Source of the DNA: Selaginella tamariscina
Lineage: Eukaryota > Streptophyta > Lycopodiopsida > Selaginellales > Selaginellaceae
DNA length: 64,000 bases
Direction of reading: 5' to 3'
Assembly: GCA_003024785.1 (NCBI GenBank)
Contig: PUQB01000024.1
Location: 791,088-855,087, forward strand
The position numbers and the translations under genes were made by a program. The notes beneath the pieces are model-generated. The model did not search any database, was not told where the DNA came from, and saw nothing but the letters and a program-made list of their open reading frames with translations. Below, one piece after another: positions 12,857 through 24,998 of this stretch (positions within the stretch are counted from its first letter, which is position 1; each line of letters starts with the position of its first letter).

Positions 12857-13126
12857 CGTGTTGGACACATAGTTGTCTGCCGTGTATGCCTCATTTTGTG
12901 TTGAACACATAAGAAATTTGGTATGGCAATGAATTCTTCATTTGGATTGAGTTTAGTATAGTCCTCAACAGTGCAGTGGGGATTTTCAAAGAGCAAATGA
13001 AGGCTAGATTCATGGAGATAGAACTCAGGCACATGCAAGGTCAAAAGGCACCTTGTTTAGGTGTGACAACAACTATGTGTCCAACACATAAGAGGCATAC
13101 ACAGCATACAACTATGTGTCTGACAC
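12857..13126. repeat. Imperfect inverted repeat (about 47-bp arms)
   Basis: The left arm 12857-12905 (GTTGGACACATAGTTGTCTG...) is matched in reverse complement by 13080-13126 (...ACAACTATGTGTCTGACAC). The loop is about 175 bp. It looks like a small foldback element; no target duplication was identified. Confidence 0.5.
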
Positions 13127-13342
13127 AGAAGAGGAGGGGTGCTCCACTTCCATTTTAAAATACTAAACATATTACTTCACTTCCATTTCAAAACTAGAAT
13201 AATGATTATTTGTTCCATTCTTAAATAAACAACTATGTTTATTATAATGTCATTTATCTTAAACATAAAAAGAGCTTTATTAATTAAGATTGAATCTACT
13301 TAATAAATATGAGTTTTCTTTACCAAGGGCTTTGGTGGGATA

Positions 13343-13402
13343 TATCCCGCCGATGGCCTTTTTACTGATTTGTGCGGGATTTATCCAGCCGACACATTGT
13401 TA
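13343..13402. repeat. Two-unit copy of the GGCGGGATTAATCCCGCC palindrome
   Basis: GGTGGGATATATCCCGCC at 13343 and GCGGGATTTATCCAGCC about 42 bp later. The spacing and half-sites match the large arrays, with the central six bases varied (ATATAT, ATTTAT). Confidence 0.6.
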
Positions 13403-14931
13403 CCCTTCTTGGACTTTGACATAATTTATTTGCTGAGCCCAACAATGGGCATTAACTAGATTAATTGGTTTTTTTTTTTTTGTTTCATATTGTACACCAT
13501 ACATATTACTCATGATGTTAAGTGTTGGCCATGTATTTGTTCATTGTGGACGCCACACCTAAGTCCTAGATTGGGTGCCTTCATCCCTTACATGGGTTTG
13601 AGTTTTAACTTTACAAATCTTGCATTCATATGGTTTTTCACAAGCATCTTGTAAATGTGGAACTCTTGAATTATACATTAAACATTTATAAAATGTTTAT
13701 AAAACATAATTTTTAAATTATATTAATGAACGGGGACAATGTTTAATCAAGCATATAGTTGCAAGCGTGACATAAAGATAAAAATTAGTTAATTCTTTAT
13801 ATAGAACTAAATGTATCCATAAAATTGGGCATAAAAACTGATAAGATTTTTAATAAAAAAATTTATAAAATATTTATTAAAGCTATAATGTTGAATATTA
13901 TTTGTACATTTATAATATATTCATTAATAGATATAAATCAAACAAAAAGGAATATTCAAAATCATTCAAGGAATATTTTTTCCTGAAAACCTATTAATAT
14001 ACTTATTTAGTTTTTCTAATCTTTTAAAATTTAATTAATCATGTTTTTTAATATTTAGTAATTCTTAAGTACTCCTATTTTACTGTTTTATGCCCATTTT
14101 TATTTGAGGGTGCTTAAACCCCTAAGTTAGCATTAACATACTCTACGACTGTCTTGCAAGTGTTCCAAGGTTTTGCAGATTCAAACTATACTAAAAATCC
14201 TCAAGACCATAAATCGTGAACAGGTTGGTGTTTCACATACTTTGAGGTAGTTGTCTCATGGAATTTAAAAAAACAATCAATTTTCTTAGTTACCAAGGAT
14301 TCTCACACATGTTTGGTCCAAAACACTAGTCAAAGTGCATTATATTACTTGCATTTTGAGCATTTCTTACTAGAAGTCTAGGGGATGTCACATATAAATT
14401 CCATACATAACCCTTTGCAAAAGGGTACCTTTTGTTATACGTATGTATAGGGGTGCATATAAAGGGGCATGCAGGAGGGGGTGATAGTTTATGTATAGAT
14501 TCATATTTTTTTTTAGTATTATAATGCTCTTAGGATAAATGTCTTGCACTTTTTAAATAAAGAATATAAGTTGATTTAGAGTAAATTCTAAATTTAAATG
14601 GTAAACAATGAAAAGTTTTTGTTTCTTATCACCATATTGAAAGGGGTATTGAAATTTTTCTTTAATTTTTGCCATATATATAAAGTGGAGGGATATAAAT
14701 AAATTAATTAATTAGCCATATGTAAAGGGTTATGGTTTTATAAAATAACTCATATACAAAGGGTATTTTGATGTAATTGCGCTATTGTTTACATTTCTTT
14801 TCCTTCTTGCTTTTACTTGTTTTAAAATTATTAAGGCTTCATTAATTCTCAAGTTTATATTCTTGCAAGCTTGTTCCTTTATATTCACTCCCAACCTCCA
14901 TTTGCTAAAATGGCTTTTACATGGCTTGTAT

Positions 14932-16510
14932 GAAGCCATTCGCACCTGCGCTTTATATAAAAATATTTTAAAACATGTATTTTAATTTTTGTGACTGTTG
15001 CATTCGCACTTCAGTAGTTTTTAGGTTATTTTAAGCTTTAAGAATGCATTTTAAAACACTTTCATTCCCACCTGCATAAGTTTTTTGGTAAAAATTTAAT
15101 GTAAAACACCAGTGACTTCGCACTTGAATTACTTTAAAATGTCTTCAAAATAGCATTCGAATATGTTTTAAAATATTTTAAAATTTCAAATTCAAATCAA
15201 ATTCGAAATGCTAACCCTAAATTTCAATTTCAAATTTCAAATTTCAAATATTAAACTTGAACATAGCAATCACGCAGTTCTACGACGCCGCAAACATAAG
15301 AAGTCGGTTAGGTTGTCTCGGACCTCCTGTGCATCCTCCGGCCCACGCAAGTCTTCCTGTGGTTCTCCCTTAGCCACGTCATCTCCTCGCTGCCCCGCAT
15401 TGCCCCGATCTTTCCAAGGTGATCTTCCCGTTTGAAGTCAATGAGGGAAGCCATCTCATCATCCCCCAATTTTTCCCACGTTTCTTCCTCATTTTCTTCG
15501 CGACATGAACACCTGCCTCCCCTTCCTCGTCGTCATCGCCCTCCTCTTCATCACCCCGATCATCTTCTTCCACCTCCTGTTCAACGGCAACGTCGTCCTG
15601 CTCCTCCAAGTTATGAAACCAGAATTGCATGTACTGCTGTCCTGGTGACTGCTCCTGCTCCAAGTCACCTACTTCGCCACCCTAAACCCGAAACCACTCT
15701 CCTAGAATCTGAGCTAAACTTGGTTTGAAGCTTACCTCGTTAGTTGTCGTAGAAGAAAATTCAGAGAACAATCGAGTTCTAGAAGCCGTTGGGGGAGAGG
15801 CTCCAGCTCCCTGTGCTATAGCTCCTTGTGCTCCAGCTCCCTGTGCTACAGCTCCCCGCGCTCCAGCTCCAAGTCCGCCCTGATTGAGGCCAAGATTCGA
15901 GAGATCGACATCTCCACGGCCTCGGCCTCGAGGCGGCCTGCCTCCTCGAGCAACAGCTGGGCCTGGTGCTCGTCCTCTAGCCCTGGATGCTCCTCCACCA
16001 CGGTTGCTTCTCACTCCACGAGCAGCACCTCCTCACTGGATGCCACTGCCCCGAACCCGCACCATCTCCTCGTCAAACCCTACAGCTCCTCCTTCCCCAA
16101 AATCGGCTGCTCCTCCTTCCCCAAAATCAGCTGCTCCCCAACAGGATCTAACCCTAGGGCGATGACTGCTGTCGGCTCCCCCGCCATAAAATGCTTGAGC
16201 TCACGGCAGCTCGCAGCAAAAAACTGAAGTGCCCTAATCAGGGCGCTGGAATCTTTGTGGAATCTCAGAGATTCCTTTTAAAAATATTTTAAGTTTAAAA
16301 GAACCCCCCCATCTTTTAAAATCGGTCTGAATGTTTTAAAAAGTGAAAACATTGTGTTAAAGTTAGCACTATGTGCGAATCAAAATGTTTTAAAAAAATA
16401 TCCTAAATTTTAATGTAAAGTAATTTACTTTATTTTAAAACATAGTGCGAATGTATTCATCACTTAAATTTAACACATTTCAAGAATAAAGAGCAGGTGC
16501 AAATGGCTCC
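14932..16510. mobile_element. TIR DNA transposon (1579 bp), possibly PIF/Harbinger-like, non-autonomous
   Basis: Terminal inverted repeats of 25 bp with three mismatches: GAAGCCATTCGCACCTGCGC at the left, GGAGCCATTTGCACCTGCTC read inward from the right. TAT on both sides is a plausible 3-bp target duplication. Subterminal ATTCGCAC/GTGCGAAT motifs recur at both ends. The 3-bp duplication would fit PIF/Harbinger, but the superfamily is inference because no transposase is found. The centre is GC-rich and coding-like on the minus strand. Confidence 0.75.
15379..16200 (-). pseudogene. Arg/Gly-rich and acidic low-complexity protein remnant inside the TIR element
   Basis: The minus strand reads a GC-rich RG-rich segment (for example GGASRARGRAPGPAVARGGR), a repeated GAxAQGA tract, then a segment with WFHNLEEQ and a long Asp/Glu run (about 15520-15600), followed by a basic patch. 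Stops at about 15682 and 16050 break it into pieces. Base composition differs sharply from the AT-rich flanks. It may be the N-terminal part of a transposon protein or a captured host fragment. I recognise no family. Confidence 0.4.
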
Positions 16511-18510
16511 TATGTCCTTTAAAGTGAACACCTATCATATTCTATTAAAAGTAAAAACAATGTAAATTAATAGTGAGAAAATGTACATTAAGCTTTACCC
16601 TACCTAAAATATATATATTCATTCCATGTCTATTTCATCATTAAAATTTTTCTATCTTCCTCAATGCATATTTAGTCATAAATCCTAATTATTATAAAGT
16701 CATAAACCTAAGTCCTTAGTATCTATATCTCCAACACTCTCTTTTCGAACTTGTGATTGTGTGTTGCACTAGTTCATCTTTGGAGCCTGTTGTATTGTGG
16801 ATCCAAATTTAAATCTCCCCCACAATTATTAAGTCTTTGGAAAGGATGCTCTCCGCCTTCCTCTATAATGAAAGAAGGTAGAAAATTAAGATTTTTAATA
16901 AAAAAAATTATAAAATATTTATTAAAGCTATAATGTTGAATATTATTTGTACATCTATAATATATTCATTAATAGATATAAATCAAACAAAAAGGAATAT
17001 TCAAAATCATTCAAGGAATATTCTTTTTTGAAAACCTATTAATATACTTATTTGGTTTTTCTAATCTTTTAAAATTTAATTAATCATGTTTAATTAAATA
17101 TTTTTTAATATTTAATAATTCTTAAGTACTCCTATTTTACTATTTTATGCCCATTTCTATTTGGGTGCTTAAACCCTAAGTTAACATTAACATACTCTAC
17201 GACTGTCTTGCAAGTGATCCAAGGTTTTGCAAATTCAAACTATACTACAAATCCTCAAGACCATAAATCGTGAACAAGTTGGTGTTTCACATACTTTGGG
17301 GTAGTTGTCTCATGGAATTTAAAAAAACAATCAATTGTGTCTTTATTAATAGTAAAGGCTGAGCATAATGCAATTTTCTTAGCTGCCAAGAATTCAAGGA
17401 AGTTATTTGACTTCCTCTTTTTATCACACATGTTTGGTCCAAAACACAAGTCAAGTGCATATATTACTTGCATTTTGAGCATTTCTACTAGAAGTCTAGG
17501 GGATGTCACATATAAATTCCATACATAACCCTTTGCATGTACCAAAAGGGTATTTTTGTTGTACATATGTATACGGGTGATATAAAGGGGCATGCAGGGG
17601 GTGATAGTTTATGGTGACACAAGGTATAGATTCACATTTTTTTATTATTATAATGCTCTTAAGATAAATGTCTTGCACTTTTTAAATACAGAATATAAGT
17701 TGATTTAGAGTAAATTCTAAATTTAAATGATAAACAATGAAAAGTTTTTGTTTCTTATCATCATATTGGAAAATTTTCTTTAATTTTTGCCATATATATA
17801 AAGTGAGAGGATATAAATAAATAAATAAATTAGCCATATGTAAAGGGTTATGGTTCTACAAAATAACTCATATACAAGGGGTATTTTGATGTAATTGCGT
17901 AGAAGATATATAAATATATTTACATATGATGCCTAGAGTCACTATTATTTACATTTCTTTTCCTTTGCTTTTACTTGTTTTAAAATTATTAAGGCCGCTT
18001 CATTAATTCTCAAGTTTATATTCTTGCAAGCTTGTTCTTTATATTCACTCCTAACCTCCATTTGCTAAAATGGCTTTCACATAGTTTATATGTCCTTTAA
18101 AGTGAACATCCATCGTATTCTATTAAAAATAAAAACAATTTAAATTAATAGTGAAAAAATGTACATCAAGCTTTACCCTACCTAGAATATATTATCTCAT
18201 TCCATGTCTATTTTTTCATTGAAATTTTATATCTTCCTCAATGCATATTTAGTCACAAATCCTAATTATCATAAGTCATAAACCTAAGTCCTTAGTATCT
18301 ACAACTCCAACACTCTCCCTTCAAACCTGTGATTGCATGTTGCACTAGTTCATCTTTGAAACCCATTGTATTGTGGATCCAAATTTAAATCTCCCCACAA
18401 TTGGAGCCCATTGTATTGTGGATCCAAATTTAAATCTTCCCCACAATTATTAAGTCTTTGAAAAGAATGCTCTCCACCTTCCTCTATAGTGAAAGAAGGT
18501 TAGAGTTTAC

Positions 18511-20130
18511 AAATGTATAAAACAAGCAATATAAATACTTATCTTGTGTTATAAAGAAAAGCTATGTGATGCAAACTTGTTAAACCTTGTCTCCCCTAAA
18601 AAAGAAAGTTGCATAAGTCCAAGCTTGTCCCTAAGTGGTAGAAAATCCTCCAGAGAGAGTGGTTTTGTAAGTATTGCTTAGATGGCTTGAACTTAACTAC
18701 GAACTATTCAGAAGTTGTGGGTTTCTATGTGCTTAGGATTCCAAGGGAGTGCATGTTAAAAGTGTTGTCATTGTTCAAAGGGATACCAATGTCCCTCAAA
18801 AGCTTGCTAAACTAGATAATAGAACTAGGCCTAGAGACCAAGGGGTCTTCTAGTGAAAATTTATATAATAAATATTAATGAAGAGATAAAAGTAAATAAA
18901 AGGTAATGTTCAAGAATATCTCTTTAAAAAACTTGTTAATAAGCTTATTAAACTTTTCAAATTTGTTTAGCTCACATTAATTGTGTTTAATTAATAAATT
19001 TTTAATAAATAATAAATTATTAATTATTTCCGTTTTGTCATTTTATTTCCAATTTGGTTTGAAAGTGATTCCAGTGAGCATGCTAATCTCTATATGTTTA
19101 GCCTTCTCATATACACGTGTATATTTCTCGATTGACACGTTAGAACATTCAGTCGTGCAGTCAAAGTATCCATTGCCTCTCAGTTGCTTGAGTGCATGTT
19201 AATGTGAAGGGTCTCATATACGTGTATAAACCCGATTAACATGTTGAATAGACAATAACTAACGCTTTGCACGTGTTTCCTCCTCCGAGTACACCTCATC
19301 CAATTGACACATTACTTGTCTCAGTGCGTGTGCATGTACATATATACATGTATGCATGTTGGCTAAATATTAGCAATCACACGTAGGATGTTGTTAAAAT
19401 ATTGATTGCCTCTCAACTAATTGTGTATTTGTTAAAGCGATCGACGGAGAAGGTGACAAGTCTAGTGGAGGAAGCCTTGAATCAACATTTAACCAACTAT
19501 ATATTTAGGGATAAAAGTGCCTATTAGGGCATAGATTAGGCAATATTATTGCACATTAGAGAACAATATCAATTTATGACAGCAACAAATTCATCATGGA
19601 ATTCATAATAATTTTAAATTTTAAATAATATAAGTTTTATAACATTTTCATGAAAATAAAAAATCTCACTTTATATTTTCATTTTAAACTTAGTAATGTG
19701 TTTTTAATATACTGATATATATTAATGAATATAATATATTATATATAGATATTAAATCGTGTGGATCAATTTGAATTTTAGAAAGAGATTATATCTTTTT
19801 ATTTATAAAATATATACTAAATGATTGTCATTTATATGTTTTTAATATATTAATTATTTGTTGATTGTGGGAGATTTTTGAAGTGTTAAAAGGACTATTT
19901 CAACCCATAGTAGATCCATAATTGTTCGTTTGAGGTGTGGACGTACCTTAATTTAGTTTAATTCATTTGATCCAACGGCAGCATGCATGTGTATATTGAC
20001 TAAGGTATTTTACTTTTAAAAAACTTTTGTTGTGTTTAATTTTTCTTCTCTTTTAAAATTTTGTATTCTCCAATGTACAAGTTTTGTCAAATGTGTGCTT
20101 GTATGTGCATATATATAGAGAGAGAGGTGG
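18511..20130. other. AT-rich intergenic DNA, no gene seen
   Basis: No convincing coding sequence. Repeated CGTGTATA/ACACGTG-type motifs occur at 19110-19370. Confidence 0.5.
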
Positions 20131-20134
20131 TAAT

Positions 20135-20500
20135 ACCTATATACATAGACGTGCATATGGATCTTTCTAACGTGCACATAATATTAGTTCATAATGTGAA
20201 ATTGCTCAAACTAATCAAATATTTCATTATGTGAATAAACGAAAATATAGCTGTATATTGTTATTACTATATGATTGAACTCATAACCTACACAGGTCTG
20301 TTTGATATGTGAGGTAATTAGTATAGTTTTTACATTCACGTGTACATATAGGTCTAGATTTGGTTATATGCAGCATCGAATTTCAAATACTTTACAATAA
20401 TAAGACAACCAAGTTGTGAGACAAGGTTTGTCACTTAAAGTTAATGAGATTTATTGAGGTTCAATCTTTTATAACGGTGTTTTTGCAGGTAGATTGCTGG
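20135..20500 (+). repeat. Dispersed repeat, inverted copy at 48.27-48.65 kb
   Basis: Blocks such as GTGTACATATAGGTCTAG (near 20340) and CATAATGTGAAATTGCTCAA (near 20192) are matched in reverse complement at 48428 and about 48575-48600. The two copies share order over roughly 350 bp. The class of element is unknown. Confidence 0.7.
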
Positions 20501-20785
20501 TTTTCCGCTATACTGTAGTTTTACAAGTTTAATAAATATTATAAAATGAAGTAGATTTTACTATTTCTTTTTAAGGAAAATTTTGTAACTCTAAAACTAA
20601 TTAAATAAATTACAAGTTATTTAAAACATTATCTTATTTACAATATTTAGTAATGCCTACTTAATCTATTTTATTTTAAATTTGTTATAATTATATATAA
20701 TTAATTATAGATTGATATACAAATAAGTTGAGTAAATTTAAATTTATTATAGAGACAACAATATAGAATTGAAAATTTTAAAACG

Positions 20786-21445
20786 CTATAGCTCAGGCGG
20801 TTGTTCCCGTAGAGTTATTCTTACATCTTCAACTTTTGTAAGATGCAACAAATAATTAGTTATTTTTGGAAGTTCTTCGTATGCATGATTAATCTCATGT
20901 TTAAACGCTTTAATTTGAATACCGTTGCCTGGATTCAAGCGAAAGGACTTCTTCTTGTCATCCAAGATGACCACTTTCTTCATGTCCCGTCCAAGTCTGG
21001 ATAAGTCTTTTGTTCTATTTCCTTCTAAGAGGGTGCACGAGTCCCTGTAGAGCCTATGAGCAATTAACTTGCCTTCTGGGTCGAGTTTATCCAAGATGGT
21101 GTCGGCATATTGCTTGATCCCGCAGGTAAACACCACAATTTCGTAAACCCTGGCCATCTGCTGGAGAAATTCGTCCACTCCTGGCCTCTTAGCGATTCTT
21201 AAGACTGGGATATTCGCACTCTTACCACCCGACTTCAAGATGACATTATTTGTGCAAGAGAAGATCAATGTCCTGTCCATGTCTAAGACAAGAGTCGGCT
21301 TGCCTTTCTCTTCTTCGGATTGGGGCGGCAGTAATGTGGATGCTGAATCGCAATAGCTCGTGTACTTTCTTTTCTTATGAGACCAAGTAATAACTGTTGT
21401 AAAATCCCACCGAAGTGCCCCTTCCTCCTCGATCTTGCGCTTCAT
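20786..21445 (-). CDS. SCP/FCP1-like HAD phosphatase (NLI-interacting-factor type)
   Basis: An intact single-exon frame of about 219 residues. Start chosen at the first ATG (21445, MKRKIEEEG); upstream in-frame codons are TTG only. The core has the HAD nucleophile motif DMDRT (LVLDMDRTLI), matching the DxDxT signature of FCP1/SCP CTD phosphatases, then the family's KRPGVDEFL, EIVVFTCGIKQYAD, a GNRTKDLSRLGRD segment and VVILDDKKKSF. The family dephosphorylates Ser/Thr residues, classically in the RNA polymerase II C-terminal domain; the substrate here is unknown. Length fits a small CTD-phosphatase-like protein without extra domains. The preceding Lys/Arg-rich stretch (SHKKRKYTS) could be a nuclear signal. 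It lies on the same strand as a second HAD-fold gene 2 kb upstream. Confidence 0.85.
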   Translation of the reverse strand: MKRKIEEEGALRWDFTTVITWSHKKRKYTSYCDSASTLLPPQSEEEKGKPTLVLDMDRTLIFSCTNNVILKSGGKSANIPVLRIAKRPGVDEFLQQMARVYEIVVFTCGIKQYADTILDKLDPEGKLIAHRLYRDSCTLLEGNRTKDLSRLGRDMKKVVILDDKKKSFRLNPGNGIQIKAFKHEINHAYEELPKITNYLLHLTKVEDVRITLREQPPEL

Positions 21446-22460
21446 CTTCAATCCCAATCCTTTACCCTAACTTTAAATTTGTGAAATTGCCTGTTACCCT
21501 AACTTTAAATGTGTGAAATTGCAATATAAAAGGTAAAGTATATTATATCTTTAAATCATGTCCATGTTGCAAGTGATACCTTATTGAAGTTTAATTTCTT
21601 TTCTAATTTGTTTATTATCGAGTGTACTATGCAAATATACTATGTATATAATATGAATTAATATCTTATAAATATATATATTTAAAACCTCAATACTATA
21701 ACAACCAACAATGACAAGTTGTTAGCAATTGAATTTTATCTTAAATACTTATATATATGTTTTTAACTTGACTAAATCAAATATACCCTTTTAAAGTTGG
21801 TTTTAAATACTTGGTTTCACACTAACAACTTTGTAATAAGAAAAAACCTTTATAAATTATACATATTAAAAGTCTTAAGAACTTTGAATTGATTAACCAA
21901 TTAACAATGCTTTTTTTATGGAATATTTCTAGAAAATAAAACTTGACATTGAAAAATATAGTTTTAAGTTTATTATTTATATCTATAATATAGCACTTCA
22001 TAAAGAATGTGTGCATGTTTAACGCCCCGAATACTTGGCTAAGACCAACACATTCCTTAAAATATTTTAAAGACTATAAGTGGAATCAAGAATATTTAAA
22101 CTTAATAAAGTTCTAATAATATAAATTTTATTTAAAAGTTAATAAAGATGACATTATCTTTTGATAAAGTAAGTTCAAAATTAGGAATAAGTAATCAGTA
22201 ATATATTCATAAAGCATAACCTTTTATATAAAATTTTAATTTATATGAACACTCTTTATGGTACAACATGAACAACTAGTCTTGTTAAGTAATAAATGCA
22301 GAAACATTGATAAAAAGGTTTGCATAGTTGAAAGAAAGGAAGACTTATATGGACATTCACAGCAAAGGAAGATTTCAAGAGAGTCTTGGGAAGGTGTGCA
22401 TGATAGTTCTTGGGAGGAAGTTACGCTTGACAATCACATTAAAACAATATGTAGTTTATA

Positions 22461-23127
22461 AGGAATTGATACCCTTAATATTTGCATATTTACATATATA
22501 CCCTTAGAAGTTTTATATTTACATATATACCTTTCTAAAAAATTTAAATATATATATATATATACCCTTGAAAAATTTCAATCATAATATTTTGACTTTA
22601 AATAATAATATTAATTAAAAATATATTTCTATATATGTTTATGACTTTAATTTAAAATATTATAAATTAACTCATTTTAATTAAAATTTATATTGACATA
22701 TATATCCTGAAACTTCAATTTAAAACTTCATAAATTTCAAAATTATAAATTAAAAAATATTTTTAAAAAATCAAAAAAAAAAATTATAATTAATTTGTGT
22801 TTTAATACATTTAGGTCCAAAATACAGCCTATTAAACATATATATCGCAATATAATATAATTATTAAAATATTCCATTTTTTATTATGACATTTTCTAAG
22901 ATTTAACACTTAATAAATTTCAATTATTCTAATATTAATAAACAATATATTATGAATTAAAAATATATTTTAGTTAATATTATTATTTTAAAAGGGTATA
23001 TTTTATATGTATATGATTGAAGTTTTTAAGGATATATATGTAAATTATAACTTTTAAAAGGGTTTATATGTAAATATAAAATTTTAGGACTATATATGTA
23101 AATATGATAAATTTTAAAGGTTTTTGC
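22461..23127. mobile_element. Foldback MITE (667 bp) with 9-bp target duplication, Mutator-like
   Basis: Long imperfect inverted repeats rich in TTTACATATATAC. The left end AGGAATTGATACCCTTAATA corresponds to the reverse complement of the right end. Flanked by TAGTTTATA at 22452-22460 and again at 23128-23136. A 9-bp duplication is typical of Mutator-like elements. There is no coding capacity. Confidence 0.72.
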
Positions 23128-23560
23128 TAGTTTATAATATATGTGTTTGATGTTGTTGCAACATTCATGTCATTTTAAAGTTATAATAGAAAATAAAGTT
23201 GATAAATTTGAAATGCTTAAAAGGATGAAAGAAGAGTTGGAAGAGAAAATGTTGTTCTATACACAACATACATGCACGTTGTAACTAAAGTGGGCATGAT
23301 ACGTGAAAATGGGAATATAAAATAAATTACTAATTAATACTTAAGTTTTAATTATTAATTAATCATTTAATTAATATGTAATTAAGCCTTAAATATTAAT
23401 TAATTAATTAATTAATCCTTCAATAACCTTACTTAGTAAGGAATATTCCTAAAATATCTTAGAATATTCATATTATTCTAAAAATAGTTTACAATAATGA
23501 AGAAATACTATCAAACATAATTACAAATGAAATCATTTTCTTATCAACATGTTAATTTTT

Positions 23561-24726
23561 TTATAAATACTTTCTTTCTATCATACAAAGAAATCTTTTC
23601 ATTTTGTCTAAATCATCACTCTCCGGATTAATCAAATCATTTTGGTCAATATCTTGATGTTGTTGCCACCACTTAACACTCTCACGAATGCAATTGGGAG
23701 TTGCCATCCTTGTTAATACATAAGATGTGATAAGAGAAGGTCTGCATAAAGGCTCATCTAAAAACTGACGTTCCTTAAGAATAATATTATAAAGCGCCCG
23801 GTTGCTATCCTTCATTTTATAAAATTCAATATCACGAGAAAGAAAAGCTTCAGGAAATGTATGATACGGTGGATACTGCTCACAAAAATTTTCGAGATTC
23901 TTCTTTCTGAGGCACGTATCCAAGTAGTTCACTAGCTCATCCATGATATCGGTATCAGAATATGGATCGAAAGTGATTGGATGAATACAAGCAATGTTTT
24001 GGTTGAGCATAGCCTTCTGAGGAGAGTCGTCTACTACTAACATCTGTGCGTTCTTCATTATCCTTAAGCGACTGATCTCCCCATGAGTCCCAATTATTCT
24101 TTCATTCTTGAAGAAGTATGGCTTGCTTTCCTTTCTTATATTGTGAAATTCGAGAGGTTTATGACACATTCGCTGGTCAAAAATCCAATCTTTACGAATC
24201 ACCTCTTCTGCAACACTACAATGTTTCTTAAGTAAATTCAACAGCGGTGTTAAGTTATGAATCTGCATGCATGACCAAATCCCCACAAGCGCACCCATCT
24301 CCTTAAGCTTTTGAAAGAGACGATCCAACCCTGGACGAAAAATAATATCATATCGAAATTTACCATGACAAGGAATGAAATCTCCTTGTTTGATTTCTTT
24401 TTTCTATCCTCGGGCCTTTGTCGATGAAGCAGAACACCATTGACATCCAACAACACAATATGGCCATGAGTAACATGAGATAGCGTTGCCTCTTGAATAC
24501 TTTGCAAATCACTTGTTTGCTCCCTTTCACATTTATCCGTTGCCACTATCTCGTTGCCTATCCCTTCATCATTTAATTGTACATCATCCTTACAAGATTC
24601 AGATATTGCATGCGCTGAAGAAATTGATTTCGGAATTGAAGCCAATAAAAATGATGATGAAGTGGCCCCCATGGTAACGATGTTTTGAGCTGCATTATTA
24701 TCCATTTCCTGCATGAACTCTGTCAT
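23561..24726 (-). CDS. Plant FCP1-like HAD protein with a DxNG motif, one frame break
   Basis: Minus-strand gene encoding about 385 residues, start taken at ATG 24726 (MTEFMQEMDNN). An acidic N-terminal tail is followed by HIVLLDVNGVLL, a HAD motif I in which the second Asp is Asn (DxN rather than DxD), then FRPGLDRLF, GIWSCMQIHN, LVVDDSPQKA and a C-terminal tail. Plants have an FCP1-like group with D-L-N-G at this place, and this protein fits it. Loss of the second acid may mean weak or no phosphatase activity. The frame changes once at the T run 24398-24403 (plus strand), consistent with one missing base; on both sides the homology is continuous. The substrate is unknown. Confidence 0.75.
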
Positions 24727-24998
24727 TCTGACATGTGGCACAAGAAATTGTCGCCAAACCCCTCTCTTACCTCATGGCAATGCTGAAAATCCATGTTCTC
24801 AATTATTTCATTACATCTGCAAAATGATAATTAGCTGACCTTAAAATTATCAAGGTATATTATTTACCTTGTTAATGTGTGACCCATGTTTGAACTAAAA
24901 GCTTCATTAATCCTTGAGAATTTATTTTCTGTACAAATATAAAAGAAATATACAAAAATGCCTTATGTTACACTCATTTACAACTATTCATCACTCTA

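Larger units (their letters stand above)
13842..18510. repeat. Tandem duplication of a ~1.5-kb unit; copy 1 carries an inserted transposon
   Basis: Copy 1 is 13842-14931 plus 16511-16885. Copy 2 is 16886-18510. They match over long AT-rich stretches, for example starts at TAAGATTTTTAATAAAAAAA and the later GTATTGTGGATCCAAATTTA block. Copy 2 has no equivalent of 14932-16510 and so preserves an empty site. Copy 2 also has an internal 60-bp tandem duplication around 18360-18440. No coding sequence is evident in the unit. Confidence 0.85.

Noticed and set aside
13842..18085. The 13.8-14.9 and 16.9-18.1 kb direct repeats as the two LTRs of one retrotransposon
   Set aside because: The second repeat is followed by sequence that also precedes it (16.5-16.9 kb), showing a tandem duplication with an insertion in copy 1, and there is no PBS, PPT or pol.
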